Shown here in pieces: positions 42,896 through 51,243 of a stretch of 64,000 nt of DNA. The notes beneath the pieces are model-generated. The model was not told where the DNA came from. It saw only the letters and a program-made list of their open reading frames with translations, and ran no database searches. The DNA is from Streptomyces aquilus (GTDB lineage: Bacteria; Actinomycetota; Actinomycetes; Streptomycetales; Streptomycetaceae). Each line of letters opens with the position of its first letter. The first letter of the stretch is position 1. Location of the stretch: NCBI RefSeq assembly GCF_003955715.1, contig NZ_CP034463.1, positions 3,038,001-3,102,000 of the forward strand, read 5' to 3'. The translations under genes were made by a program, and so were the position numbers.

Positions 42896-44776
42896 ATGGA
42901 CCTGACACAGCTCGTGCACGACGACCGCCCGTTCGCCCTGCTGCGCCGCCGCACGCCGGGCCACGACGAGAACACCGTCGAGGTGTTCCTCGGCCCGGTC
43001 TCCTCGTACGACCGCCTCGCCGACCTCCCCGACGAGGGGCTCGCCCTCGTCCCCTTCCGGCAGATCCGCGAGCGCGGCTTCGACGTGCGGGACGACGGGA
43101 CACCGCTGACGGTGCTGGTCCCCGAGGAGACGCACACACTGGCCCTGCCGGACGCCCTGGCGCAGCTCCCCGCCCATGACGTCCGCGTCGAGAACGGCGG
43201 CTTCGACGTCGCCGACGAGGAGTACGGCGAGATCGTCGGCCGGGTGCTGCGGGAGGAGATCGGGCGGGGCGAGGGCGCGAACTTCGTGATCCGTCGGACG
43301 TACGAGGGGGAGATCCCGGGGTTCTCCCGCGGGGACGCGCTCGCCCTGTTCCGGCGGCTCCTCGTGGGCGAGCGGGGCGCCTACTGGACCTTCGTCGTCC
43401 ACACCGGCGACCGCACCCTCGTCGGCGCCAGCCCCGAGGTGCATGTGCGGATGTCCGGCGGCACGGTCGTGATGAACCCGATCAGCGGGACGTACCGCTA
43501 TCCCGCCGAGGGCCCCACCCCCGAGCACCTGCTCGACTTCCTCGCCGACGGCAAGGAGATCGAGGAGCTGTCGATGGTCGTCGACGAGGAGCTCAAGATG
43601 ATGTGCACGGTCGGCGACATGGGCGGCGTGGTGATCGGGCCGCGTCTGAAGGAGATGGCCCACCTCGCGCACACCGAGTACGAGCTGCGCGGGAAGTCCT
43701 CGCTGGACGTCCGGGAGGTGCTCAAGGAGACCATGTTCGCGGCCACCGTCACCGGCTCCCCGGTGCAGAACGCCTGCCGGGTCATCGAGCGGCACGAGGT
43801 CGGCGGCCGGGGCTACTACGCGGGCGCGCTGGCCCTGCTCGGCCGGGACTCGGGCGGCGCCCAGACCCTCGACTCGCCCATCCTGATCCGCACCGCCGAC
43901 ATCGCCGCCGACGGGCGGCTGCGGGTCCCGGTCGGCGCGACGCTGGTGCGCGGCTCGGACCCGGCGAGCGAGGTGGCCGAGACGCACGCGAAGGCGGCGG
44001 GGGTGCTGGCGGCCCTGGGCGTACGACCGGCACGGCCGCGCGCCGAGGAGGCGCGCCCGAAGCTGTCCGACGACCCCCGGGTGCGGGCCGCGCTCGACGG
44101 CCGCCGGTCGTCCCTCGCGCCGTTCTGGCTGCGGATGCAGGAGCGGTCTCAGGAGCTGGCGGGCCACGCTCTCGTCGTCGACGGCGAGGACACCTTCACG
44201 GCGATGCTCGCGCACGTCCTGCGCTCCAGCGGGCTGGAGGTGACCGTCCGGCGCTACGACGAGCCCGGTCTGCGCGAGGCCGTCCTCGCCCACGAGGGCC
44301 CGGTCGTCCTGGGCCCCGGCCCGGGCGACCCCTCCGACCTGACCGACCCGAAGATGCGCTTCCTGCGCGACCTCGCCGCCCACGTCATCCGCGAGCACCG
44401 GCACGGCGTGCTCGGCGTCTGCCTCGGCCACGAGCTCATCGCGGCGGAGCTGGGCCTGGAGATCGTACGCAAGGAGGTGCCGTACCAGGGGGCGCAGACG
44501 ACCGTCGACCTGTTCGGGCGGGAGGAGACCGTCGGCTTCTACAACAGCTTCGTGGCGCGCTGCGACGACGAGACGGCGGCCGAGCTGGCCGCGCACGAGA
44601 TCGAGGTGAGCCGGAACGGGGCGTACGAGGTGCATGCGCTGCGCGGGCCTGGTTTCGCGGGGGTGCAGTTCCACCCGGAGTCGGTGCTGACGCTGAACGG
44701 GGCCGCGATCGTACGGGAGTTGACGGCTCAGCTGCGCGGCACGAGCACGTTCTCCGAGCGGCGGCCGGCCTTGTAG
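42896..44776 (+). CDS. trpEG: Fused anthranilate synthase (TrpE-TrpG)
   Basis: 626 aa. The chorismate-binding TrpE half (about 1-380) has NPISGTYRYPAEG, ELSMVVDEELKMMCTVGD and PVQNACRVIERHE; the glutaminase half (about 420-626) has GPGPGDP, the nucleophile Cys509 in GVCLGHE and His/Glu of QFHPES. This fused form resembles actinobacterial TrpEG and the phenazine PhzE. The Trp attenuator argues for tryptophan supply, but there are no trpD, C, B or A genes beside it. It is convergent with ldhA and overlaps it by 49 bp. Confidence 0.95.
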   Translation: MDLTQLVHDDRPFALLRRRTPGHDENTVEVFLGPVSSYDRLADLPDEGLALVPFRQIRERGFDVRDDGTPLTVLVPEETHTLALPDALAQLPAHDVRVENGGFDVADEEYGEIVGRVLREEIGRGEGANFVIRRTYEGEIPGFSRGDALALFRRLLVGERGAYWTFVVHTGDRTLVGASPEVHVRMSGGTVVMNPISGTYRYPAEGPTPEHLLDFLADGKEIEELSMVVDEELKMMCTVGDMGGVVIGPRLKEMAHLAHTEYELRGKSSLDVREVLKETMFAATVTGSPVQNACRVIERHEVGGRGYYAGALALLGRDSGGAQTLDSPILIRTADIAADGRLRVPVGATLVRGSDPASEVAETHAKAAGVLAALGVRPARPRAEEARPKLSDDPRVRAALDGRRSSLAPFWLRMQERSQELAGHALVVDGEDTFTAMLAHVLRSSGLEVTVRRYDEPGLREAVLAHEGPVVLGPGPGDPSDLTDPKMRFLRDLAAHVIREHRHGVLGVCLGHELIAAELGLEIVRKEVPYQGAQTTVDLFGREETVGFYNSFVARCDDETAAELAAHEIEVSRNGAYEVHALRGPGFAGVQFHPESVLTLNGAAIVRELTAQLRGTSTFSERRPAL

Positions 44777-45723
44777 TCGAGGACGTTGCGCACCGTGGCG
44801 TCGACGATCTGGCCGACGGCGTCCTCGGTGTAGTACGCCTGGTGGGACGTGACCAGGACGTTCGGGAAGGTGACCAGGCGGGCCAGGGTGTCGTCCTCGA
44901 TGGCCTCCAGGGACTTGTCGAGGAAGAACAGGCCCGCCTCCGCCTCGTACACGTCGAGGCCGACGCCCGCGAAGCGGCCCGCGCGCAGCTCGGTGACGAG
45001 GGCCGCGGTGTCGATGAGGCCGCCGCGGCTGGAGTTGACGAGGATCGCGTCGTCCTTCATGGCCCGCAGGGCCGCGGCGTCGAGGAGGCGCTGGGTCTCC
45101 GGCATCAGCGGCACGTGCAGGGTGACCAGGTCGGACTCGGCGAGCAGCTGCTCCTTGGAGACGTACTTCATGCCGAGTTCCAGGCAGGCGGGGTTCTCGG
45201 CGACGTCCCAGCCGAGCAGCCTCATGCCGAAGCCGTGGGCGATCCGGGTGAAGGCCTCGCCGATCTTTCCGGTGCCGAGGACGCCCGCGGTGCGGCCGTG
45301 CAGGTCGCGGCCCATCAGGCCGTCGAGGCGGAAGTCGAAGTCGCGGGTGCGGGTGGAGGCGCGGACGATCCGCCGGTTCACGGCCATGGCGAGGGTCCAG
45401 GCGAACTCGGCGACCGAGTACGGCGAGTAGTACGAGACGCGGGCGATCGTCATGCCGAGCCGCTCGGCGACCTTGAGGTCGATGTTGTTGAAGCCGGTGG
45501 AGCGCTGGGCGATCATCCGGGTGCCGCCGGCCGCCAGGACCTCCAGGACGCGGGGGCCGAGCTCGGCGTTGACGCTGGTGGAGACGGCCTCGTAGCCGGC
45601 CGCGATGGGGGCGGTGTCCTCGTTGAGGAAGACGTCCAGGCAGCGGACCTCGTGGTGGCCCTGGAAGGCGCGCTCGATCAGGGGCTTCTCGTCGGCCTGG
45701 ACACCGAAGGCGAGGATCTCCAC
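44728..45723 (-). CDS. ldhA: D-lactate dehydrogenase-like 2-hydroxyacid dehydrogenase
   Basis: 331 aa, NAD-linked reduction of pyruvate to D-lactate by analogy with E. coli LdhA, which it follows closely along its length: YSPYSVAEFAWTLAM, GRTAGVLGTGKIGEAF (NAD fold), LVNSSRGGLIDT with the active-site Arg, GLDVYEAEAGLFF, and the catalytic His in LVTSHQAYYTEDA. Probably an anaerobic or microaerobic redox outlet. Its last 49 bp lie opposite the 3' end of trpEG. Confidence 0.92.
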   Translation of the reverse strand: MEILAFGVQADEKPLIERAFQGHHEVRCLDVFLNEDTAPIAAGYEAVSTSVNAELGPRVLEVLAAGGTRMIAQRSTGFNNIDLKVAERLGMTIARVSYYSPYSVAEFAWTLAMAVNRRIVRASTRTRDFDFRLDGLMGRDLHGRTAGVLGTGKIGEAFTRIAHGFGMRLLGWDVAENPACLELGMKYVSKEQLLAESDLVTLHVPLMPETQRLLDAAALRAMKDDAILVNSSRGGLIDTAALVTELRAGRFAGVGLDVYEAEAGLFFLDKSLEAIEDDTLARLVTFPNVLVTSHQAYYTEDAVGQIVDATVRNVLDYKAGRRSENVLVPRS

Positions 45724-45869
45724 GCGGCCCTCCGGGGGGTACGCCGGAATTGTCTGGTCCTGGCGAATATCTCACAGACCCCCGCGGAGGCGCTCTGTCA
45801 GCGGGCGCCCCTGCCGAACGCCGCCACGGAAGCCATGACGGCGCTCGGGGTTCGAGGGGTGGTGGGTGG

Positions 45870-46898
45870 TCAGCCGAAGAACACTCCGACCTCCGCGTAC
45901 AGCTCCGGGGCGACCGTCTTCAGCTTGGCCGTGGCGTCCGAGATCGGCACGCGCACGATGTCCGTGCCGCGCAGCGCGACCATCTTCCCGAAGTCGCCGT
46001 CCCGTACGGCCTCGATGGCGTGCAGCCCGAAGCGGGTGGCGAGCCAGCGGTCGAAGGCGCTCGGGGTGCCCCCGCGCTGGATGTGCCCGAGCACGGTCGT
46101 ACGGGCCTCCTTGCCGGTCCGCTTCTCGATCTCCTTGCCGAGCCATTCGCCGACCCCGGACAGCCGGACGTGCCCGAAGGAGTCCAGCGACCCGTCCTTG
46201 AGGACCATGTCGCCGTCCTTCGGCATGGCACCCTCGGCGACGACGACGATCGGGGCGTACGAGGCCTTGAAGCGGGAGGTGATCCAGGCGCACACCTGGT
46301 CGAGGTCGAAGCGCTGCTCGGGGATGAGGATGACGTTGGCGCCGCCGGCGAGGCCGGAGTGCAGGGCGATCCAGCCGGCGTGACGGCCCATCACCTCGCA
46401 GACCAGGACCCGCATGTGGGACTCGGCGGTGGTGTGCAGCCGGTCGATGGCCTCGGTGGCGATGCCGACCGCGGTGTCGAAGCCGAAGGTGTAGTCGGTG
46501 GCGGACAGGTCGTTGTCGATGGTCTTCGGTACGCCGACGACGGAGACGCCGTACTCGTCGGTGAGCCGCGCGGCCACGCCCAGGGTGTCCTCGCCGCCGA
46601 TCGCGATCATCGCGTCGACCTCCAGCTTGGCGAGGTTCTCCTTGATCCGGCGGATGCCGTTCTCCTGCTTCAGGGGGTTCGTCCGCGAGGAGCCGAGGAT
46701 GGTGCCGCCGCGGGGCAGGATGCCGCGCACGGCGGGGATGTCGAGGCGGACGGTGTCGCCCTCCAGGGGCCCGCGCCAGCCGTCCCGGAAGCCGACGAAG
46801 TCATAGCCGTACTCCTGCACGCCCTTGCGGACGATGCCCCGGATGACGGCGTTGAGCCCGGGGCAGTCGCCGCCTCCGGTCAGTACTCCGACCCGCAT
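45870..46898 (-). CDS. pfkA: 6-phosphofructokinase with PPi-type active site
   Basis: 342 aa. Group III phosphofructokinase: MRVGVLTGGGDCPGLNAVIRG, GGEDTLG at 101-107, PKTIDND at 124-130. Asp104 and Lys125 (E. coli 104 and 124) are the pair that marks pyrophosphate-dependent enzymes; ATP-dependent enzymes carry Gly at 104. It corresponds to S. coelicolor PfkA3 by position. ATG with AAGGGAC about 9 nt upstream. Phosphoryl donor therefore predicted to be PPi (inference). Confidence 0.93.
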   Translation of the reverse strand: MRVGVLTGGGDCPGLNAVIRGIVRKGVQEYGYDFVGFRDGWRGPLEGDTVRLDIPAVRGILPRGGTILGSSRTNPLKQENGIRRIKENLAKLEVDAMIAIGGEDTLGVAARLTDEYGVSVVGVPKTIDNDLSATDYTFGFDTAVGIATEAIDRLHTTAESHMRVLVCEVMGRHAGWIALHSGLAGGANVILIPEQRFDLDQVCAWITSRFKASYAPIVVVAEGAMPKDGDMVLKDGSLDSFGHVRLSGVGEWLGKEIEKRTGKEARTTVLGHIQRGGTPSAFDRWLATRFGLHAIEAVRDGDFGKMVALRGTDIVRVPISDATAKLKTVAPELYAEVGVFFG

Positions 46899-47007
46899 GG
46901 AAATGTCCCTTCGCCGCGGTTGCCTGGTGAAGGCCACGCTAATGGTGATCCAGGTCACACAGGGATGGGCCGGAAGGGCAATTCCGGTGAATCAGGGGGT
47001 CATCGGT

Positions 47008-47685
47008 TTACTCGTCGTCAAGTCCGCGCTCTATCGCGTACCTGACCAGCTCCACCCTGTTGTGCAGCTGGAGCTTGCCCAGGGTGTTCTGGACGTGGTT
47101 CTGGACCGTGCGGTGGGAGATGACCAGGCGTTCGGCGATCTGCTTGTAGCTCAGGCCCTTGGCGACGAGGCGCAGCACCTCGGTCTCGCGGTCGGTGAGT
47201 TCGGGTGCCTTGGGCTGGTCGGCGTCGGCGGCGGGCGCGGGCTCCGAGGCGAGGCGGCGGTACTCACCGAGGACCAGACCGGCGAGGCCCGGCGTGAACA
47301 CCGGGTCCCCGACCGCGGTCCGGCGCACCGCGTCGAGCAGCTCCTCCGTGGACGCCGACTTCAGCAGATAGCCGGTCGCGCCCGACTTCACGGCCTCCAG
47401 CACGTCGGCGTGCTCGCCGCTGGCGGACAGCACCAGGACCCGCAACGCCGGGTTGTGGCCGACGAGTTCCTTGCAGACCTGGACGCCGGGCTTGAGCGGC
47501 AGGTTCAGGTCGAGCACGAGCACATCGGGCCCGGCCGCCTTGGCCCGGCGTACCGCCTGGTCGCCGTCGCCCGCGGTGGCCACCACCTCGAAGCCGGACT
47601 CGCCCAGGTCGCGGGCGACCGCGTCGCGCCACATCGGGTGGTCGTCGACCACCATCACCTTGATCGGGCCCTGCTGCTCACTCAT
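47008..47685 (-). CDS. LuxR-type response regulator
   Basis: 225 aa. Receiver domain with acidic pocket VVDDHP, phospho-acceptor Asp59 in LVLDLNLP, Thr/Ser in VLSAS and Lys in YLLKSAS; then a LuxR/NarL HTH (ELTDRETEVLRLVAKGLSYKQIAE and SHRTVQNHVQNTLGKL). Coupled to the upstream kinase by ATGA overlap (47682-47685). No target known; genes around it are housekeeping. Confidence 0.95.
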   Translation of the reverse strand: MSEQQGPIKVMVVDDHPMWRDAVARDLGESGFEVVATAGDGDQAVRRAKAAGPDVLVLDLNLPLKPGVQVCKELVGHNPALRVLVLSASGEHADVLEAVKSGATGYLLKSASTEELLDAVRRTAVGDPVFTPGLAGLVLGEYRRLASEPAPAADADQPKAPELTDRETEVLRLVAKGLSYKQIAERLVISHRTVQNHVQNTLGKLQLHNRVELVRYAIERGLDDE

Positions 47686-48896
47686 CGCTGTCCTGCCTTC
47701 CCCCGTGAAGCCTTCGGTACCTTCAGTTCGACCTCCGTGCCCTGCCCGGGCACCGAGATCAGCTCGGCGCTGCCGCCGAGATCGCGCAACCGCCCCCGGA
47801 TCGACAGGGCCACCCCCATCCGCCCCTCCCCCTCGGCCTGGGCGAGCCGCCCCTCCGGAATGCCGGGCCCGTCGTCCCGTACGGTCACGATCACCTCGCC
47901 GGGCTCGTCCTCGACCAGGATCCACGCGCGCGCCTGCTCCCCCGCGTGCTTCCGTACGTTGTCCAGGGTGGCCCCCACCGCGGCGGCCAACTCCCTCGCG
48001 GCGGCCGGGGGCAGCTCCACCGGAGCACCGGGCTCGGCGAAGCTGACCTTGGCGGCGGCGAACGGGGCGAGCAGCACGCGGAGATCGACGGGACCCTCGG
48101 GCTCCGGCTCGTCGACGGCCCGTACGACCGCGCCCTGGGCCGCGTCCTCGGACGCCCAGGAGACCCGCGTCAGCCCTCCGGAGACCAGGGTGCGCAGCGC
48201 CACCTCCTGCTCGCCCGCCATCCGGCCCAGCTCCGCCGCCTCGCCGCCGAGGACGGCGCCGCGCCGCTGCACCATGGCCAGCACCTGGAGCACGCTGTCG
48301 TGGATGTCCCGGGCCAGCCGCTCCCGCTCCCTGGTCGCCGCCTCGATCTCCAGGGCGCGGGCGAGGGTGCGCTCGGAGGCGCGGGCGACCTCGACGACGT
48401 AGCCGATGGCGATGGAGGCGACCCAGACCAGGATCACGTTGTGGATGGTGTCCCGGGCGGGGGCGCCGCGCTCGATGAGGTTGGCGACGGCGACCGGTGT
48501 GGAGGCGAACGCGGCCCAGCGCCAGCCGCCCTTGATGGCGAACGCCAGGACCGAGCCTGCCGTCCATATCGACGGCAGGGTGGGGCCGCCGCCGTCGATG
48601 TGCGCGTCGTTGACGACCAGCGGGGTGAGCACGATGCCGGTGAGGGCGACGGTCAGGTCGGCGGCGAGGAAGCGCTTGGTGCAGGACGCCTCGTTCTGGA
48701 CGCGGGGCAGGGTGGCGAGCGTCCAGCCGCACAGGACGACGTAGTAGCCGATGGCGATGCCCGGGCGGTCGTAGTCGTCGTACTGCGTGGCGAACAGGCC
48801 CACCGCGTACAGCATGGTCAGCACCCGGTAGCCGGTGAGCGCACGCCACAGCGGCAGCTCGACCGACATCCTCATGACACGCTCACGCCTGGCCAT
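47682..48896 (-). CDS. Sensor histidine kinase (NarL-type, HisKA_3)
   Basis: 404 aa. Four to six membrane helices (about 20-170) with short loops, no large sensor domain; then the HisKA_3 helix ERERLARDIHDSVLQVLAMVQR with phospho-acceptor His199 and an HATPase domain (NVRKHAGEQA, RDDGPGIPEGRL, GMGV-like MGVALSIRGRLRDLGG). ATG 48896 follows a G-rich run that can act as ribosome site; a GTG 15 nt upstream is possible. First gene of the two-component pair. Confidence 0.93.
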   Translation of the reverse strand: MARRERVMRMSVELPLWRALTGYRVLTMLYAVGLFATQYDDYDRPGIAIGYYVVLCGWTLATLPRVQNEASCTKRFLAADLTVALTGIVLTPLVVNDAHIDGGGPTLPSIWTAGSVLAFAIKGGWRWAAFASTPVAVANLIERGAPARDTIHNVILVWVASIAIGYVVEVARASERTLARALEIEAATRERERLARDIHDSVLQVLAMVQRRGAVLGGEAAELGRMAGEQEVALRTLVSGGLTRVSWASEDAAQGAVVRAVDEPEPEGPVDLRVLLAPFAAAKVSFAEPGAPVELPPAAARELAAAVGATLDNVRKHAGEQARAWILVEDEPGEVIVTVRDDGPGIPEGRLAQAEGEGRMGVALSIRGRLRDLGGSAELISVPGQGTEVELKVPKASRGKAGQR

Positions 48897-48925
48897 GCCC
48901 CCCACCCCCACCCGATGTCCCGATG

Positions 48926-49687
48926 TCAGGACTCGGCGCGTTCCTTCTCAGCCTGCGCGAGGGCGGCCTTGGCCGCCTTCTCCGCTTCCTTCTCGGCCTT
49001 CGCCGCCTCCGCGATCTGCCGCTTGGCGGCGGTCGCGTAGATGTCGACGTACTCCTGGCCGGAGAGCTTCATGATCTCGTACATGACCTCGTCGGTCACC
49101 GCGCGCAGCACGAAACGGTCGTGCTCCATGCCGTGGTACCGGCTGAAGTCCAGCGGCTTGCCGATGCGGATGCCCGGCCGCATGATCTTGGGCATCACCT
49201 TGCCCGGCGGCTGGATCTTCTCCGTGTCGATCATCGCGACCGGGATGACCGGCGCGCCGGTGGCGAGCGCCACGCGCGCGAGGCCGCCCGGCTTGCCCCG
49301 GTAGAGGCGGCCGTCGGGCGAGCGGGTGCCCTCCGGGTAGATCCCGAACAGCTCACCGCGCTCCAGGACTTCGATGCCGCTCTTGATGGCCGCCTCGCCC
49401 GCGCCACGCGCGCCGGAGCGGTCCACGGGGAGCTGGCCGACGCCCTTGAAGAAGGCGGCCGTCAGACGGCCCTTCACACCGGGCGTCGTGAAGTACTCGG
49501 CTTTCGCGATGAAGGTGACCTTGCGGTCGAGGACCGCGGGCAGGAAGAAGGAGTCCGAGAAGGAGAGGTGGTTGCTCGCCAGGATCGCGGGGCCCTCGGC
49601 CGGGATGTTCTCGGCGCCCTCCACCCAGGGCCTGAAGGCGACCTTCAGCGGCCCTCCGATGGCGACCTTCATCGTTCCGTACAACAA
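48926..49687 (-). CDS. 1-acyl-sn-glycerol-3-phosphate acyltransferase-like protein (PlsC)
   Basis: 253 aa. PlsC motifs: NHLSFSDSFF (HxxxxD) near residue 39, FFKGVGQLPVDRSG, LFGIYPEGTRSPDGRLYRGKPG, VIPVAMI. Makes phosphatidic acid or transfers acyl chains in related lipids. The TTG at 49687 is the likely start because AGGAGG lies exactly 7 nt upstream; the first in-frame ATG is 15 nt farther. The tail (about 222-253) is an Ala/Lys/Glu coiled-coil helix (KAEKEAEKAAKAAL), unusual for PlsC. Confidence 0.9.
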   Translation of the reverse strand: MLYGTMKVAIGGPLKVAFRPWVEGAENIPAEGPAILASNHLSFSDSFFLPAVLDRKVTFIAKAEYFTTPGVKGRLTAAFFKGVGQLPVDRSGARGAGEAAIKSGIEVLERGELFGIYPEGTRSPDGRLYRGKPGGLARVALATGAPVIPVAMIDTEKIQPPGKVMPKIMRPGIRIGKPLDFSRYHGMEHDRFVLRAVTDEVMYEIMKLSGQEYVDIYATAAKRQIAEAAKAEKEAEKAAKAALAQAEKERAES

Positions 49688-49841
49688 CCGAGTGCCTCCT
49701 GTGTCTGTCGATCAGACCTTAACCCGGAGCACCGTCAAAGGACCCGACGACCCTGGTCGGTGTCAGTGCGGTCGCGTACGGTGAAGTACCTGCGCACGAC
49801 CCCATGAACACGCAACCGACCCCATGAACAGGAGACCGAAG

Positions 49842-50624
49842 GTGCCGGTCCTCCCTGGAGCCGAGCCGTTCCGCCATGAGGGCGGGGAGACGGGTGTCCT
49901 CCTCTGCCACGGTTTCACCGGTTCCCCGCAGTCGCTGCGCCCCTGGGCGGAGCACCTCGCCGAGCGCGGCCTGACGGTGTCGCTGCCCCTGCTGCCGGGC
50001 CACGGCACCCGTTGGGAGGACATGCAGCTCACCGGCTGGCAGGACTGGTACGCCGAGGTGGACCGCGAGCTGCGCGCCCTCACCGAGCGCTGTGCCGACG
50101 TGTTCGTGGCCGGCCTGTCGATGGGCGGCGCGCTCGCCCTGCGCCTCGCGGCGAAGCACGGGGACGCGGTGCGGGGCGTGCTGGTCGTCAACCCGGCGAA
50201 CCGTATGCACGGCCTCGCGCCCTACGCCCTTCCGGTGGCCCGTCATCTCCTGCGGTCGACGCCGGGCATCGCCGACGACATCGCCAAGGAGGGCCGGCAC
50301 GAACTGGGCTACGACCGGGTGCCGCTGCACGCCGCGCACTCCCTGCGGGCCTTCTTCCGGCTGGTCGACGGCGAGTTGCCGCAGGTCACCCAGCCGCTGT
50401 TGCTGCTGCGCAGCGCCGAGGACCATGTCGTGCCGGCCGCCGACTCCGCGCGCGTGCTGAGCCGGGTGTCGTCGACGGACGTGACGGAGATCGTGCTGGA
50501 ACAGAGCTACCACGTGGCGACGTTGGACCATGACGCGGAGCGGATCTTCGAGGAGAGCTCCGCGTTCATCGGCCGGCTCGCCGCCGGCTCCGGCAGCAAG
50601 GAAGGGACGGCCGTACGTGGCTGA
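49842..50624 (+). CDS. Alpha/beta hydrolase (carboxylesterase/monoacylglycerol lipase type)
   Basis: 260 aa from GTG 49842, preceded by AGGAGA. Catalytic triad visible: Ser in AGLSMGGALAL, Asp in LLRSAEDHVVP and His in SYHVATLDHD; oxyanion region LLCHGFTGSPQSL. Close to the Est30/YvaK carboxylesterases and monoacylglycerol lipases. An upstream in-frame ATG (49824) lies inside a 20-bp tandem repeat and has no ribosome site. Overlaps the next gene by 8 bp. Confidence 0.9.
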   Translation: MPVLPGAEPFRHEGGETGVLLCHGFTGSPQSLRPWAEHLAERGLTVSLPLLPGHGTRWEDMQLTGWQDWYAEVDRELRALTERCADVFVAGLSMGGALALRLAAKHGDAVRGVLVVNPANRMHGLAPYALPVARHLLRSTPGIADDIAKEGRHELGYDRVPLHAAHSLRAFFRLVDGELPQVTQPLLLLRSAEDHVVPAADSARVLSRVSSTDVTEIVLEQSYHVATLDHDAERIFEESSAFIGRLAAGSGSKEGTAVRG

Positions 50625-51243
50625 GTACGACTCGGACCGCGAGGACCGGGAGAACCGCGACGACCGCGAGGACCGCGACGGTCTCGGCCCGGAGGAGCAG
50701 CACGTCCCCTTCGACGAGGCCGCCGCCTGGGAGGCGATCGTCGCCGGGTACGGCGAGGAGCCGCCGGACCCGCCGGGCGCCAAGCCGTTCAAGTCGGTGG
50801 AGGACCTGGCCCTGCTGGAGCCGGAGACGAACGACAGCGGCACCGACACGGACGCCGCCGCGGAGCGGCCGAAGGGGGACGAGAAGCCCGCGTCGGCCAA
50901 GCCGTTGGGCAGCTCCGTCGCCTTCGCGCCCGGCGTCGGCCCGCGTGACTACACGACGCCGGAGCCGGCGGAGGAGGACTTCGACGAGGACGACGAGGGC
51001 CACTTCGTCCCGCCGGAGCCGCCCCCGCTGCCGGACGCCGACACCACGGCCAAGTTCGCCTGGCTCGCGGTGCTGGGCGGCCCGCTGCTCCTGCTGCTTG
51101 CGGTACTGCTGAGCTGGGACATGACCTGGTGGCTCGCCACGATCGGGATCGGCGGCTTCCTGGGCGGGTTCGCGACGCTGGTGATGCGGATGCGGACGGA
51201 CGAGGACGAGGACGACGACCCCGGGCGGGGCGCGGTCGTCTAG
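50617..51243 (+). CDS. Acidic membrane protein of unknown function
   Basis: 208 aa. An Asp/Glu/Arg-rich disordered N-terminal half (REDRENRDDREDRDG), a Pro-rich linker, two closely spaced helices (about 146-166 and 168-189) with WLAVLGGPLLLLLAVLLSW, and an acidic tail. No domain recognised. It overlaps the hydrolase by 8 bp and is expected to be co-translated. The stop TAG shares a CTAG with the opposite gene's stop. Confidence 0.8.
   Translation: MAEYDSDREDRENRDDREDRDGLGPEEQHVPFDEAAAWEAIVAGYGEEPPDPPGAKPFKSVEDLALLEPETNDSGTDTDAAAERPKGDEKPASAKPLGSSVAFAPGVGPRDYTTPEPAEEDFDEDDEGHFVPPEPPPLPDADTTAKFAWLAVLGGPLLLLLAVLLSWDMTWWLATIGIGGFLGGFATLVMRMRTDEDEDDDPGRGAVV

Noticed and set aside
42896..44776. 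Phenazine pathway because of the PhzE-like fused enzyme
   Set aside because: No phzF, phzD or phzG relatives nearby, and a Trp attenuator points to tryptophan synthesis.
41291..45775. A 1494-codon frame covering aroH and the minus strand of trpEG and ldhA
   Set aside because: Only the first 448 codons match DAHP synthase; the remainder lies out of frame with ldhA and antisense to trpEG.
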